From positions 62,001 through 126,000 of the forward strand of contig JAPSLO010000014.1 of NCBI GenBank assembly GCA_031180725.1: DNA of 64,000 nt, given 5' to 3'. This DNA is from Roseomonas sp. GTDB lineage: Bacteria; Pseudomonadota; Alphaproteobacteria; Acetobacterales; Acetobacteraceae. The notes under the pieces are model-generated. The model was given only the letters and a program-made list of their open reading frames with translations. It was not told where the DNA came from and did not search any database. The translations under genes and the position numbers were made by a program. The stretch's first letter is position 1. Every line of letters begins with the position of its first letter. Below, piece after piece: positions 8,576 to 16,205 of this stretch.

Positions 8576-9715
8576 TCAGCGGAACAGGTTGAGCAGCGCC
8601 TGGCTCTGCTGGTTCGCGATGGAAAGCGACTGCGTGGCCAACTGCTGCCGCGTCTGAAGGCTGGTCAGGCGCGCGCTTTCCTCCGCCAGGTCGGCATCCA
8701 CCAGCGCGCCCAGGCCCTCCTTCAGGCTGTCGCGGAGCTGGACGGTGAATTCCTTCAGCCCATCCACCTGCTGCACCGCCGCACCCAGCCTGGCGAGCAC
8801 CCGGCCCGCCGTGGCGATGGCGCCATCCACCCGGGCGATGGCGCCGGTGGCGCCACCGATCTGCGACACCGTCGCGCCGGTCACCGCCGTGGTGCCGTTG
8901 CCGCCCGAGGCGACGCCGCTCGCGTTGTTGATGATGATGTTGCCCTTGTCGTCGAAGCCGGCATTGATGCCGTCCTTCGCCATCGCCTGGATCAGGCTGC
9001 CCAGGCGCTGCATCGGCGAATCCGCCGTCGTCATCTCCACCGCGCGGACCACGGTGTTCGGCCCGGCGGAGCCGCCCAGCGAGGCATTGTCGTTGAACTC
9101 GTAGACGAAGGTGGTGGTGCCCACCGTCACCGACACGCCGGCGCCATCCGAGATCGCCAGCGAGCTGTCGAAGGCGATCTGGTGCGCACCCTGCGTCACC
9201 GTCAGCCCCGCCAGGTTCAGCCCGCCCGCGCCCGAGGTCATGTTGGAGCCGGCCACGGTGGTGACGCTGCCGCTGATGTCGCGCATCACGGTCAGGGAGC
9301 CGGGCGCATTCTTAATCAGGTTCACCCCGTTGAAGGTGGCGGAATTGGCGAAGGCGTCGATATTCGACAGCGCCGAGGTGACCTGGCTGTTCATGGTGGT
9401 CGCATCCAGGCCCTGCTGCTGGCCCTGGGTGATGGTCTGCTTCAGCTTCGCAAGCTCGTCGCTGATCCGGGTGGCGGCGTCGCGCGCCACCGACAGCGCC
9501 GCGCTGCCGAAGCTCTGGCTGTCCATCACGGCCGACAGCCCCTTCAGGTCGGCGCGCATGGACTGGGCGATGGTGAACACGGCCGGGTCGTCATTGGCCT
9601 TGCTGATGCGCAGGCCGCTTTCGATCCGGCTCTGCGTCACACCCATGTCTCTGGAGATCGAATTCAGTGAACGCACCGCCGCCATGGCGGCGACGTTGGT
9701 GTTGATGGAGGACAT
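8576..9715 (-). CDS. Flagellin
   Basis: A 379-residue flagellin, the secreted filament subunit. The N-terminal D0/D1 helices are clear (SSINTNVAAMAAVRSLNSIS, then SRIESGLRISKANDDPAVFT), as is the C-terminal helix ending ATQSLSIANQQSQALLNLFR. The central region is Gly/Thr/Ala-rich and variable. The start follows a GCGAGGA-type ribosome site. No other flagellar gene is present, so this copy is detached from the main flagellar clusters, as extra alphaproteobacterial flagellin genes often are. Confidence 0.95.
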   Translation of the reverse strand: MSSINTNVAAMAAVRSLNSISRDMGVTQSRIESGLRISKANDDPAVFTIAQSMRADLKGLSAVMDSQSFGSAALSVARDAATRISDELAKLKQTITQGQQQGLDATTMNSQVTSALSNIDAFANSATFNGVNLIKNAPGSLTVMRDISGSVTTVAGSNMTSGAGGLNLAGLTVTQGAHQIAFDSSLAISDGAGVSVTVGTTTFVYEFNDNASLGGSAGPNTVVRAVEMTTADSPMQRLGSLIQAMAKDGINAGFDDKGNIIINNASGVASGGNGTTAVTGATVSQIGGATGAIARVDGAIATAGRVLARLGAAVQQVDGLKEFTVQLRDSLKEGLGALVDADLAEESARLTSLQTRQQLATQSLSIANQQSQALLNLFR

Positions 9716-9861
9716 CGTCCTCGCTCCTACGCACAGGTTCCGCGGCGGGCTTCTGGCGTCCTGCGCCCCGGTCGCGGCTATAGCGCGGCTGGAAGCCGCG
9801 CGCGGGGAGGCGGGGATGCATCCCGCATCCCTCTCCCATGCTCACGCTACGCGGCCAAGCG

Positions 9862-9876
9862 TGAAGAGATGGTTAA
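9862..9876 (-). promoter_or_regulatory. Possible CtrA box upstream of flagellin
   Basis: The minus strand reads TTAACCATCTCTTCA, a TTAA-N7-TTCA arrangement close to the CtrA consensus TTAA-N7-TTAA, about 150 bases before the flagellin start. CtrA commonly controls motility genes in alphaproteobacteria. A single near-match in an otherwise unremarkable 362-base gap (9716-10077) is only suggestive; nothing else in that gap is recognisable apart from AT-rich bases near 10031-10050. Confidence 0.3.
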
Positions 9877-10008
9877 GGCACGCCCCGTCCTGCCCCCCGG
9901 CCCGGGCGCGGCGGCGCGCCCTCGCCCTCCATAGCCGCGGGCTTCATGCGGGGTGGCGCGGGGGAAGCGCAGGATGTCGGACAAGGCATTGCCATCCACG
10001 CAACACCA

Positions 10009-11118
10009 TCAGTCATGCCCTGGACAGAACGGTATATATTCCTGTATGAGGTCCAAGTAAGCCAGGGATTCGTGAAGATGCCGGAACTTCCTCCCAGCTT
10101 CCCCCTCCGCCCCACCCGGCCGATGTCCTGGCGCCCGATGACCGATGCCGAATGGGCGGAACTCAGCCAGGTGCTGAACCCGAAGGGCCGCGGGCGGCCG
10201 GCGCGGGATGCACGGCGGATCTGGGACGGGATCTTCTGGGTGGCCTGTTCCCGCGGCCCCTGGCGCGAGATGCCGGCGTGTTTCGGCAAGCCCGACACCG
10301 CCCACCGCACCCTGCGCCGCGCGGCACAGGGCCAGGCGCTGCACGGGATGCTGGTGCGGGTTTCCGCGCATCCGCTGGTGCGGGGCAGCGCGCTGCATGG
10401 CATCGCCTGGTTCGTGGTGCGCGCCTTCCGCCGGGCCTTCCGCGTGGTGCGCGGTGCCTTCGCCCTGCCGCTGCGGCTGGGCCTGGCCAGTGCCCTGCCC
10501 TGCGCGCCCACCTTCCTGCCCCGGCCGGATTTGTCCGAAAACCTCAGCGCCTTCGCGCGGCAGTTGTTGTCGCGGCTGGGTCCGCGCACCGCCGAGGCCA
10601 TCCGTCTGCTGCACTACTTCACCGGGCGCTGCCTGGGCGACGCGCGGCAGTGGCGGACGACGGATTAGGGTGTGGGCCCGGCGCTCCGGCTTCAGGTCCA
10701 GCAGGGGCGTGCCGTCCAGGCAGTCCAGCCCGCGCACCAGCAGCACATCGCCTTCGCGCCCTTCCAGCGCCACCAGGCTGCTGCCGATCGGGTTGGGTCG
10801 CAGGGGCGAACGCAGCGCGAAGGTGCCGCGCGTGCGGCCATCGGAAGCCGGGCTCTGCCGCAGCAGGTCGCGGCGCGCCAGGTGCAGCCAGTACCGCACC
10901 TCCAGCCCCGGATGCGCCTCGATCCCGTCCAGCGCGGCCGGCGCCCAGGGCGCGAAGACCTCGATGCGGCAGAGCGGCCCGTCCAGGCTGCCCTGGCGCG
11001 GGCAGGCGGCGCGCTCGGTCCAGGGCGTGCGGATGCGGCCGATGAAGATCAGCCCGGCATCGCTGGCGGGCGGCACTCCGGGCGCCACCTCCTCGCCGGG
11101 GCGCAGGTCGAAGCTCAT
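10009..11118 (-). CDS. trmO: TrmO-family tRNA t6A37 N6-methyltransferase with run-on C-terminus
   Basis: The TrmO/TsaA beta-barrel core, which uses SAM to methylate N6 of t6A37 in tRNA, occupies residues 1-145: IGRIRTPW, SLDGPLCRIEVF, SPLRPNPIGSSLV and GLDCLDGTPLLDLKP. Normally a stop follows within about 20 residues. Here the frame stays open for another ~220 codons, entirely antisense to the IS402-like gene. That tail is Gln/Pro/Arg/Gly/His-rich and looks like antisense reading rather than protein. The functional gene is therefore probably 10669-11118 plus an altered tail, with its natural stop lost at the junction with the neighbouring gene. Confidence 0.75.
   Translation of the reverse strand: MSFDLRPGEEVAPGVPPASDAGLIFIGRIRTPWTERAACPRQGSLDGPLCRIEVFAPWAPAALDGIEAHPGLEVRYWLHLARRDLLRQSPASDGRTRGTFALRSPLRPNPIGSSLVALEGREGDVLLVRGLDCLDGTPLLDLKPERRAHTLIRRPPLPRVAQAAPGEVVQQTDGLGGARTQPRQQLPREGAEVFGQIRPGQEGGRAGQGTGQAQPQRQGEGTAHHAEGPAEGAHHEPGDAMQRAAPHQRMRGNPHQHPVQRLALCRAAQGAVGGVGLAETRRHLAPGAAGTGHPEDPVPDPPCIPRRPPAALRVQHLAEFRPFGIGHRAPGHRPGGAEGEAGRKFRHLHESLAYLDLIQEYIPFCPGHD
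10078..10668 (+). CDS. IS402-like (DUF4096) domain protein, not a full transposase
   Basis: A 196-residue protein whose first ~90 residues resemble the N-terminal DNA-binding domain of IS5/IS402 transposases: WAELSQVL, GRGRPARDARRIWDGIFWV, PWREMP and the FGKPDTAHRTLRR turn. The DDE catalytic part is absent and is replaced by an arginine-rich, partly hydrophobic C-terminus. ATG 10078 is chosen because the family match begins soon after it; GTG 10072 is equally possible. It is convergent with, and antisense to, the 3' extension of trmO. It may be a transposase remnant or a domesticated DNA-binding protein; no terminal inverted repeats were found. Confidence 0.55.
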   Translation: MPELPPSFPLRPTRPMSWRPMTDAEWAELSQVLNPKGRGRPARDARRIWDGIFWVACSRGPWREMPACFGKPDTAHRTLRRAAQGQALHGMLVRVSAHPLVRGSALHGIAWFVVRAFRRAFRVVRGAFALPLRLGLASALPCAPTFLPRPDLSENLSAFARQLLSRLGPRTAEAIRLLHYFTGRCLGDARQWRTTD

Positions 11119-11125
11119 CGGCGCC

Positions 11126-11905
11126 TCAGCTCGGCAGACTGAAGCCGTGACGCTGCCATGCCGGGCGGGTCGCCGGCGCGGTCAGGTGGCCCAGCAGCGC
11201 GCGCGCCTCGGGATTGGCTTCGCCGCGGCGGGTCAGGGCGAAGGGATAGGTCACGGCAGGATGGCTGGCCGGCGGAAAGCGGCCCACCACCGTCACGCCG
11301 CGGCTGGCCGCGGCATCGGTCGCATAGACGATGCCGTAGGGCACCTCGCCGCGTTCCACCAGCAGCAGGGCGGCGCGCACATTCTCGGCCCGTGCCAGGC
11401 GCGGCGCGACAGCCTCCCACTGGCCCATCCATTGCAGCGCCGCCTGCGCATAGCGGCCGACCGGCACATGGGCGGGATCGCCGGTGGCAAGGCGCCCGCG
11501 CGGGCCGAGCAGAGCCAGCAGGTCCGTCCCCCACTCCAGCACCACCGGCCGCGCCTGATCGGCCGGCGCCACCAGCACCAGCGCATTGCCCAGCGCGCTG
11601 ACGCGGCTGGACGGCAGGATCAGGTTGCGCTGCTGCAGGTAGTCCATCCAGGGCTCATCGGCCGAGAGGAACAGATCCGCCGGCGCGCCCTGCTCGATCT
11701 GCCGCGCCAGGGCCGAGGACGCGGCGAAGGAGAGGCGCGGCGCCGGGTGGCCCTGCGCCTGCCAGTCGCGGGCGATCTCGCGCAGCGCGTCGGTCAGGCT
11801 GGCCGCGGCGAAGACGGTGACCGGCTGCTGCGCCGCCGCCGGCCGGATGCCCAGCAACGGCAGGGCAGCGGCCGCCAGCACCAGGTGGCGCCTTGGACAG
11901 GGCAT
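11126..11905 (-). CDS. modA: Molybdate ABC transporter binding protein
   Basis: A 259-residue periplasmic protein that binds molybdate or tungstate for import. A signal peptide covers residues 1-25 (LAAAALPLLGIRPAAAQQ). It then shows ModA features: VFAAASLTDALREIA, FAASSALARQIEQGAPADLFLSA, and the late GIVYATDA segment. No modB or modC lies nearby. The gene ends seven bases before the trmO start on the same strand. At least one molybdenum enzyme (51993-54299) is encoded in the window. Confidence 0.88.
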   Translation of the reverse strand: MPCPRRHLVLAAAALPLLGIRPAAAQQPVTVFAAASLTDALREIARDWQAQGHPAPRLSFAASSALARQIEQGAPADLFLSADEPWMDYLQQRNLILPSSRVSALGNALVLVAPADQARPVVLEWGTDLLALLGPRGRLATGDPAHVPVGRYAQAALQWMGQWEAVAPRLARAENVRAALLLVERGEVPYGIVYATDAAASRGVTVVGRFPPASHPAVTYPFALTRRGEANPEARALLGHLTAPATRPAWQRHGFSLPS

Positions 11906-11989
11906 GGGCGGTTCTCCTCCGGGCCGGAAGGCTCGCCCGGAGTTAGCGGGCGCGGCCCGGCAGCGTCCACCCTGGCCACGGTCACGGAA

Positions 11990-12838
11990 TCAGGCCGGGA
12001 AGCCGTAGAGCCGCGCCGGCGTATCGGTCAGGATCTTCCGGCGCAGCACCGGATCCGGCGTCCAGTCCAGGAAGACCTGCAACAGCCGCGCGGCATCGGG
12101 CCTTCCGCCATCCGGGCGCGGGTGCGGCCAGTCCGTGCCCCAGACCAGCGCATCCGGGTTGGCGGCCACCAGCGCGTCATGGAAGGGCTTGGCTTCGAGG
12201 TAGTCGGGCGCCGTGGCGCCCAGCCGGTAGGTGCCCGACAGCTTGGCCATGTAGCGCCCCTCCGCCACGCCGCGCCGCAGCGCCTGGAAGCCCGGATCAT
12301 TCACACCGTGGCTGTGATGCATCCGGCCCATGTGGTCCACCACGATGGGCACGGGCAGCTTCTTCAGCCGCGGCTCGATCTCCGGCAGGTGGCGGGCGTC
12401 GATCCACAACTGCAGGTGCCAGCCGAGATCGGCCATCACCGGCATCAGCGGCTCGATCTCCGCCAGCCGGACGCCGCCGTGATAGGCGGCCTGGCCGTCG
12501 CGCCGGTACTCGTTGGCACGCAGGCCGCGGATGCCATCGCGGTGCATCTCCCGGAGCATCGCGGGCGTGGCTTCCGCGCCCACCACGGCCACGCCGCGCA
12601 GCCGGTCCGGCGCGCGGCGCAGCGCATCCAGCGTGCAGGCACTGTCCCGGTCATAGGCCGAGGGCTGCACCACCACGCCGCGGTCCAGCCCCAGCCGGTC
12701 GAGCAGCGCCAGGTAGTTCTCCAGCGGCTCGTCATCGGGCGTATAGGAACGCGGCTCGGCATAGGGAAAGCGGATCGCCGGGCCGAAGACGTGGCAGTGG
12801 CAGTCCGTGGCCCCCGGCGGGATCTGTCCCGTGCTCAT
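11990..12838 (-). CDS. Amidohydrolase-2 family metal-dependent hydrolase (LigI-like), copy 1
   Basis: A 282-residue TIM-barrel hydrolase of the group containing 2-pyrone-4,6-dicarboxylate lactonase. It has the metal-binding HxH near the start (DCHCHVFGP), VVVQPSAYDRDS, VDHMGRMHH and the terminal aspartate segment WGTDWPHP. No signal peptide, so it acts in the cytoplasm. Likely substrates are small carboxylated lactones or amides, not defined here. It lies about 120 bases downstream of a Bug binding-protein gene. A paralogue with the same motifs is at 17453-18325. Confidence 0.85.
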   Translation of the reverse strand: MSTGQIPPGATDCHCHVFGPAIRFPYAEPRSYTPDDEPLENYLALLDRLGLDRGVVVQPSAYDRDSACTLDALRRAPDRLRGVAVVGAEATPAMLREMHRDGIRGLRANEYRRDGQAAYHGGVRLAEIEPLMPVMADLGWHLQLWIDARHLPEIEPRLKKLPVPIVVDHMGRMHHSHGVNDPGFQALRRGVAEGRYMAKLSGTYRLGATAPDYLEAKPFHDALVAANPDALVWGTDWPHPRPDGGRPDAARLLQVFLDWTPDPVLRRKILTDTPARLYGFPA

Positions 12839-12910
12839 GCCTGCACCTCAATTGCCGGCGCTGCCTCCAGCGGCTTGGCCGCGCGGCACCTAGCGCGGCG
12901 CCCGTTCGGG

Positions 12911-12937
12911 CGGCCGGCCAGCTTTGCTGGCCGCCGG
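12911..12937. terminator. Hairpin between Bug gene and amidohydrolase gene
   Basis: GGCCAGC (12916-12922) and GCTGGCC (12926-12932) form a perfect stem with a TTT loop, extended by further GC pairs. It lies between a Bug gene ending at 12960 and the amidohydrolase start at 12838, so it could partly terminate transcription between the two. No T-tract is evident. Confidence 0.4.
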
Positions 12938-12959
12938 TCGCCCGGATTGCCCAAGCACA

Positions 12960-13940
12960 TCATTCGGGCCGCAGCCCGGCGGCCTGCGCGGCGGCGCGGC
13001 TGCGCTCCAGGTCCTCGGCGATGAAGGCGGCGAAGCCGCGCGGCGAGGCAAGCTCGGCGCTGGCCGTCTCGCCACCCATGGCGGTCATGCGGGCCTGGAA
13101 TTCGGGGTCGCGCACGATGGCCACCATCGCCTCGCCCAGGGCCCGCAGCGCCTCGGGCGGCGAGCCCGCGGTGGCCAGGAGGCCGACATAGGACCCCGCC
13201 AGGAAATCCGGCACGCCCTGCTCGGCCATGGTCGGCACATCGGGCAGCGCCGGCAGCCGCGCCGCGGAGGCGACGGCCAGGATGCGCCCCTGCCCGCCAG
13301 TGTGCAGCGGCAGGGCGGTGGAGAATTCCACGAAGAGCAGCGGGATGTTGCCGGCCAGGAAATCCGGCACCGCCGCGCCGCCGCCGCGATAGGGCACGTG
13401 CAGCAGCGGCGCGCCGGCCTTGGCCTTGAAGGCTTCCAGCGAGAGATGCGTGGCGCTGGCGACCCCCGCCGTGCCGATGCCCAGCGTATCCGGCCGCGCC
13501 TTCGCCGCCGCCACCACATCCGCCACGCTGCGGTACGGCGAATTGGGCTGCACCACCAGGCAGTGCGGCACCTGCATCGCCATGCCGACCGGCGCGAAAT
13601 CCTTGGTCGCGTCGTAGGGCAGCCGCGCCTGCACCACCGGATTCACGCTGAGCGGCCCGTTGGAGCCGATCAGCAGCGTGTAGCCATCCGGCCGTGCGGT
13701 CGCGACGGCCTGCGCGCCCACGCTGCCGCCCGCGCCCGGGCGATTCTCCACCACCACGGGCTGGCCCAGCTTCTCCTGCAGCCGCGGCTGGATCAGTCGC
13801 GCCACGGCATCGGCATTGCCGCCGGCGGCGAAGGGCACGATGACGCGCACGGGCCGGTCGGGCCAGGCGGCGAGCGCCGGGGCCGCGCGCAGCGCCATGG
13901 CGCCACTGGCCGCGGCCAGAAGCTGGCGACGACGGAACAT
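12960..13940 (-). CDS. Bug/TctC-type periplasmic binding protein 1
   Basis: A 326-residue periplasmic solute receptor of the tripartite tricarboxylate transporter type. It has a signal peptide with a basic start (FRRRQLLAAASGAMALRAAPALA). The mature protein opens WPDRPVRVIVPFAAGG and has VVVENRPGAGG and LPALPDVPTMAEQGVPDF, all family signatures. GGGAGG lies just upstream of the ATG. The ligand is probably a small carboxylate or amide. The downstream partner gene is amidohydrolase copy 1, and the upstream neighbour is the class II aldolase, about 90 bases away. Confidence 0.92.
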   Translation of the reverse strand: MFRRRQLLAAASGAMALRAAPALAAWPDRPVRVIVPFAAGGNADAVARLIQPRLQEKLGQPVVVENRPGAGGSVGAQAVATARPDGYTLLIGSNGPLSVNPVVQARLPYDATKDFAPVGMAMQVPHCLVVQPNSPYRSVADVVAAAKARPDTLGIGTAGVASATHLSLEAFKAKAGAPLLHVPYRGGGAAVPDFLAGNIPLLFVEFSTALPLHTGGQGRILAVASAARLPALPDVPTMAEQGVPDFLAGSYVGLLATAGSPPEALRALGEAMVAIVRDPEFQARMTAMGGETASAELASPRGFAAFIAEDLERSRAAAQAAGLRPE

Positions 13941-14027
13941 GAACTCTGCCTCCCTGTATGGTCTTGCCGCACGCCATTCGGCGTGGGGCTCCGGCCGGGC
14001 CGTGCATGGCGGCCCGGCCAGGCGATC

Positions 14028-14825
14028 TCAGTCGCGGTAGCTGGGGTCGATCCGGTCCAGCTTGCGCAGCAGTGCCGGCCACTCCATCACGCCATAGGGG
14101 CGCCGCGTGCCGGGCTGGTAGTTGTTCCAGGTTTCCTCGACGACCTTCTGCGGCACCTGCACGATCTTCTGCCCGGTGGCCTGCGCGGCGAGCTGCGCCT
14201 TGCAGGACAGTTCCAGGCGATGCATCCAGTTGAAGGCCTCGCCGATGGTGCGGCCCACCGTCAGCAGGCCATGGTTGCGCAGGATCAGCGCCGGGAAATC
14301 AGCGAGGTCGCGCACCAGCTTCTCCTGCATGGCCAGGTCCAGCACCACGCCCTCGTAGTCGTGGTAGCCGATCTTGGCGAAGCGCATCGCCGTCTGCGTC
14401 ATCGGCAGCAGGCCGCATTCCAGGCTGCTGACCGCCATGCCCGGCCAGGTATGGGTGTGGATGACGCACTTGTACTCGGGCTTCGCCTTGTGGATCGCGC
14501 CATGGATGACGAAGCCCGCCCGGTTCACGCCGTAGTTCAGCCCGTCCGGGAATTCGGGCTTCATCAGCACATTGCCCTCGATGTCGATCTTGGTCAGCGA
14601 GGAGGCGGTGATCTCCTCGTACATCATGCCGTAGGAGTTGATCAGGAAGGCGCCCTCCTCGCCGGGCACGGCGAGGGAGATGTGGTTCGCCCCCATGTCG
14701 TCCATGCCGTACAGGGCCATCAGACGGTAGCAGGCCGCGAGATCCACACGGGCCTTCCATTCCTCGGGGCTGACGCGGTCGCGCAGCGAGGGAATGCGGA
14801 AGCGGTCGGCGGCGCTTTCGGGCAT
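14028..14825 (-). CDS. Class II aldolase/adducin family protein
   Basis: A 265-residue zinc-dependent aldolase/epimerase/decarboxylase-fold protein. The zinc motif HTHTWPG (around residue 122) and the later NHGLL are intact, as are NHISL and the SLTKID stretch. The family acts on sugar phosphates or hydroxy-acid carbon skeletons in the cytoplasm; the substrate is not evident here. It starts 21 bases after the Bug 2 stop, so the pair forms a two-gene unit. The N-terminus (FRIPSLRDRVSPEEWKARVD) is typical of the proteobacterial class II aldolase subgroup with uncharacterised substrates. Confidence 0.88.
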   Translation of the reverse strand: MPESAADRFRIPSLRDRVSPEEWKARVDLAACYRLMALYGMDDMGANHISLAVPGEEGAFLINSYGMMYEEITASSLTKIDIEGNVLMKPEFPDGLNYGVNRAGFVIHGAIHKAKPEYKCVIHTHTWPGMAVSSLECGLLPMTQTAMRFAKIGYHDYEGVVLDLAMQEKLVRDLADFPALILRNHGLLTVGRTIGEAFNWMHRLELSCKAQLAAQATGQKIVQVPQKVVEETWNNYQPGTRRPYGVMEWPALLRKLDRIDPSYRD

Positions 14826-14846
14826 GGCGAAATCCTCTCCTTCTGT

Positions 14847-15815
14847 TCAGTCGGCGCTGGCGCCGGCGGCACGGACGATGCCGGACCAGCGCTCCACCTC
14901 ACTGGCGATATAGGCGGCGAAAGCCTCGGGGCCATTGCCCACGGGGTCGGCGCCCTGGTCGATCATCTGCCGCTCCACCTGCGGGTTGCGCAGCACGGCG
15001 TGGGTATCCTCCGCGATGCGGTTGATGATGGCGGCCGGCGTGCGCGCCGGTGCCACCATGCCGAACCAGGAGGAGGCGTCGAAACCGGGGAAGCCCTCCT
15101 CCACCATCGTCGGCACATCGGGCAGCGAGCGCGAGCGGGTGGTGGAGGAAACTGCGATGGCGCGGAAGCGGCCGGAGCGGATCTGCTCGATCACCGAGGG
15201 GATGGTGGCGAACATGAAGTCCACCCGGCCGGAGAGCATGTCGTTCAGCGCCACCGCGCCGCGATAGGGCACATGGACGGTGGTGGTGCCCGCCATCTGG
15301 TCCATCAGCACGCCCGACAGGTGCGAGGAGGTGCCGCTGCCGGTGGAGGCGTAGCTGAGCTGGCCGGGGCGGCGCTTCGCCTCCGCCACCAGCTCCGCCA
15401 CGTTCTTCGCGGGGAAGTCGGGGCGCACGATCAGCACGTTCGGCACGCCCGCCAGCAGCGTGATCGGCGCCATGTCGCGCCGCGGGTCATAGGGCATGTT
15501 CTTGTAGAGGGAGACATTCACCGCCAGCGGCCCGACCGAGCCGACCAGCAGCGTGTAGCCATCGGGCGGCGACTTCACGACATGGTCCGCGCCGATATTG
15601 CCGCCGGCGCCGGGGCGGTTGTCGATGACGACGGGCTGGCCCCATTTCTCCGACAGGTGCTGGCCGACCAGGCGGGCGATGATGTCGGTGGTGCCGCCGG
15701 CGGTAAAGGCCACCACGATACGCACGGGGCGGTTCGGAAAGGCCTCCTGCGCGGAAGCCGGGCCTATCAGCGACAGGAATGGCAGGGCCAGCGTGGCGCG
15801 GCGCGGCAGTGTCAT
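14847..15815 (-). CDS. Bug/TctC-type periplasmic binding protein 2
   Basis: A 322-residue binding protein. The start at 15815 is set by GGGAGGA upstream and a clean signal peptide (TLPRRATLALPFLSLIGPASA). The mature part begins FPNRPVRIVVAFTAGGTTD and keeps VVIDNRPGAGGN, SGTSSHLSG and SLPDVPTMVEEGFPGF. It is the first gene of a unit with the class II aldolase. The nearest upstream gene is the divergent M23 peptidase, across a 390-base gap that probably contains the promoters of both. Confidence 0.92.
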   Translation of the reverse strand: MTLPRRATLALPFLSLIGPASAQEAFPNRPVRIVVAFTAGGTTDIIARLVGQHLSEKWGQPVVIDNRPGAGGNIGADHVVKSPPDGYTLLVGSVGPLAVNVSLYKNMPYDPRRDMAPITLLAGVPNVLIVRPDFPAKNVAELVAEAKRRPGQLSYASTGSGTSSHLSGVLMDQMAGTTTVHVPYRGAVALNDMLSGRVDFMFATIPSVIEQIRSGRFRAIAVSSTTRSRSLPDVPTMVEEGFPGFDASSWFGMVAPARTPAAIINRIAEDTHAVLRNPQVERQMIDQGADPVGNGPEAFAAYIASEVERWSGIVRAAGASAD

Positions 15816-16057
15816 GGCGGTTCCTCCCTGGATATCCGGTCTTGGGGCCTGCACGGCGCGGGGGTGTTCAGCCCACGGCATCTGCCCGCACCTTGTGCCG
15901 ATAAGGGAGGAAGAGAGGCAGGCGCGGCTCCGCCAGGCGGAACGGCCGTAAACCTGGCGCCTGCCAGCACCCATGCGCGACGACCGCCGCCATGGGCGTC
16001 GTTCCTCCCCCGACCTTCTTCATCATCGGACAGGCTAGCTGTCATGCCTGGCCACGT

Positions 16058-16099
16058 CCTATGCGTAAATCGGGCAGAATTATCAAAGGTGAGCATAGG
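16058..16099. promoter_or_regulatory. Inverted repeat in the Bug 2 / M23 divergent gap
   Basis: CCTATGC (16058-16064) and GCATAGG (16093-16099) form an inverted repeat around an unusually AT-rich 28-base spacer containing TAAAT and AATTATCAAA. It lies in the 15816-16205 gap between divergent genes and could be a regulator site or promoter region. Nothing else in this gap is recognisable; no convincing paired -35/-10 was found. Confidence 0.25.
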
Positions 16100-16205
16100 T
16101 CTCCCCGCACCGTGCCCGGCAAGTGTGGAACGAGCCGGATGGGTGGTTGACGCGACGCCGCGCCCCCTGCTTCACCCCCGCCGGGGCAATGACATCGGGG
16201 GCAAG

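Noticed and set aside
10078-10668. Complete insertion sequence at the IS402-like gene
   Set aside because: No DDE catalytic domain, terminal inverted repeats or target duplication could be seen, so it is reported as a domain-bearing protein only.
12924-16205. Very long plus-strand open frame running into the M23 gene
   Set aside because: Only the part from 16206 shows a signal peptide and family motifs; the upstream portion is antisense to two Bug genes and the aldolase gene and has shadow-type composition.
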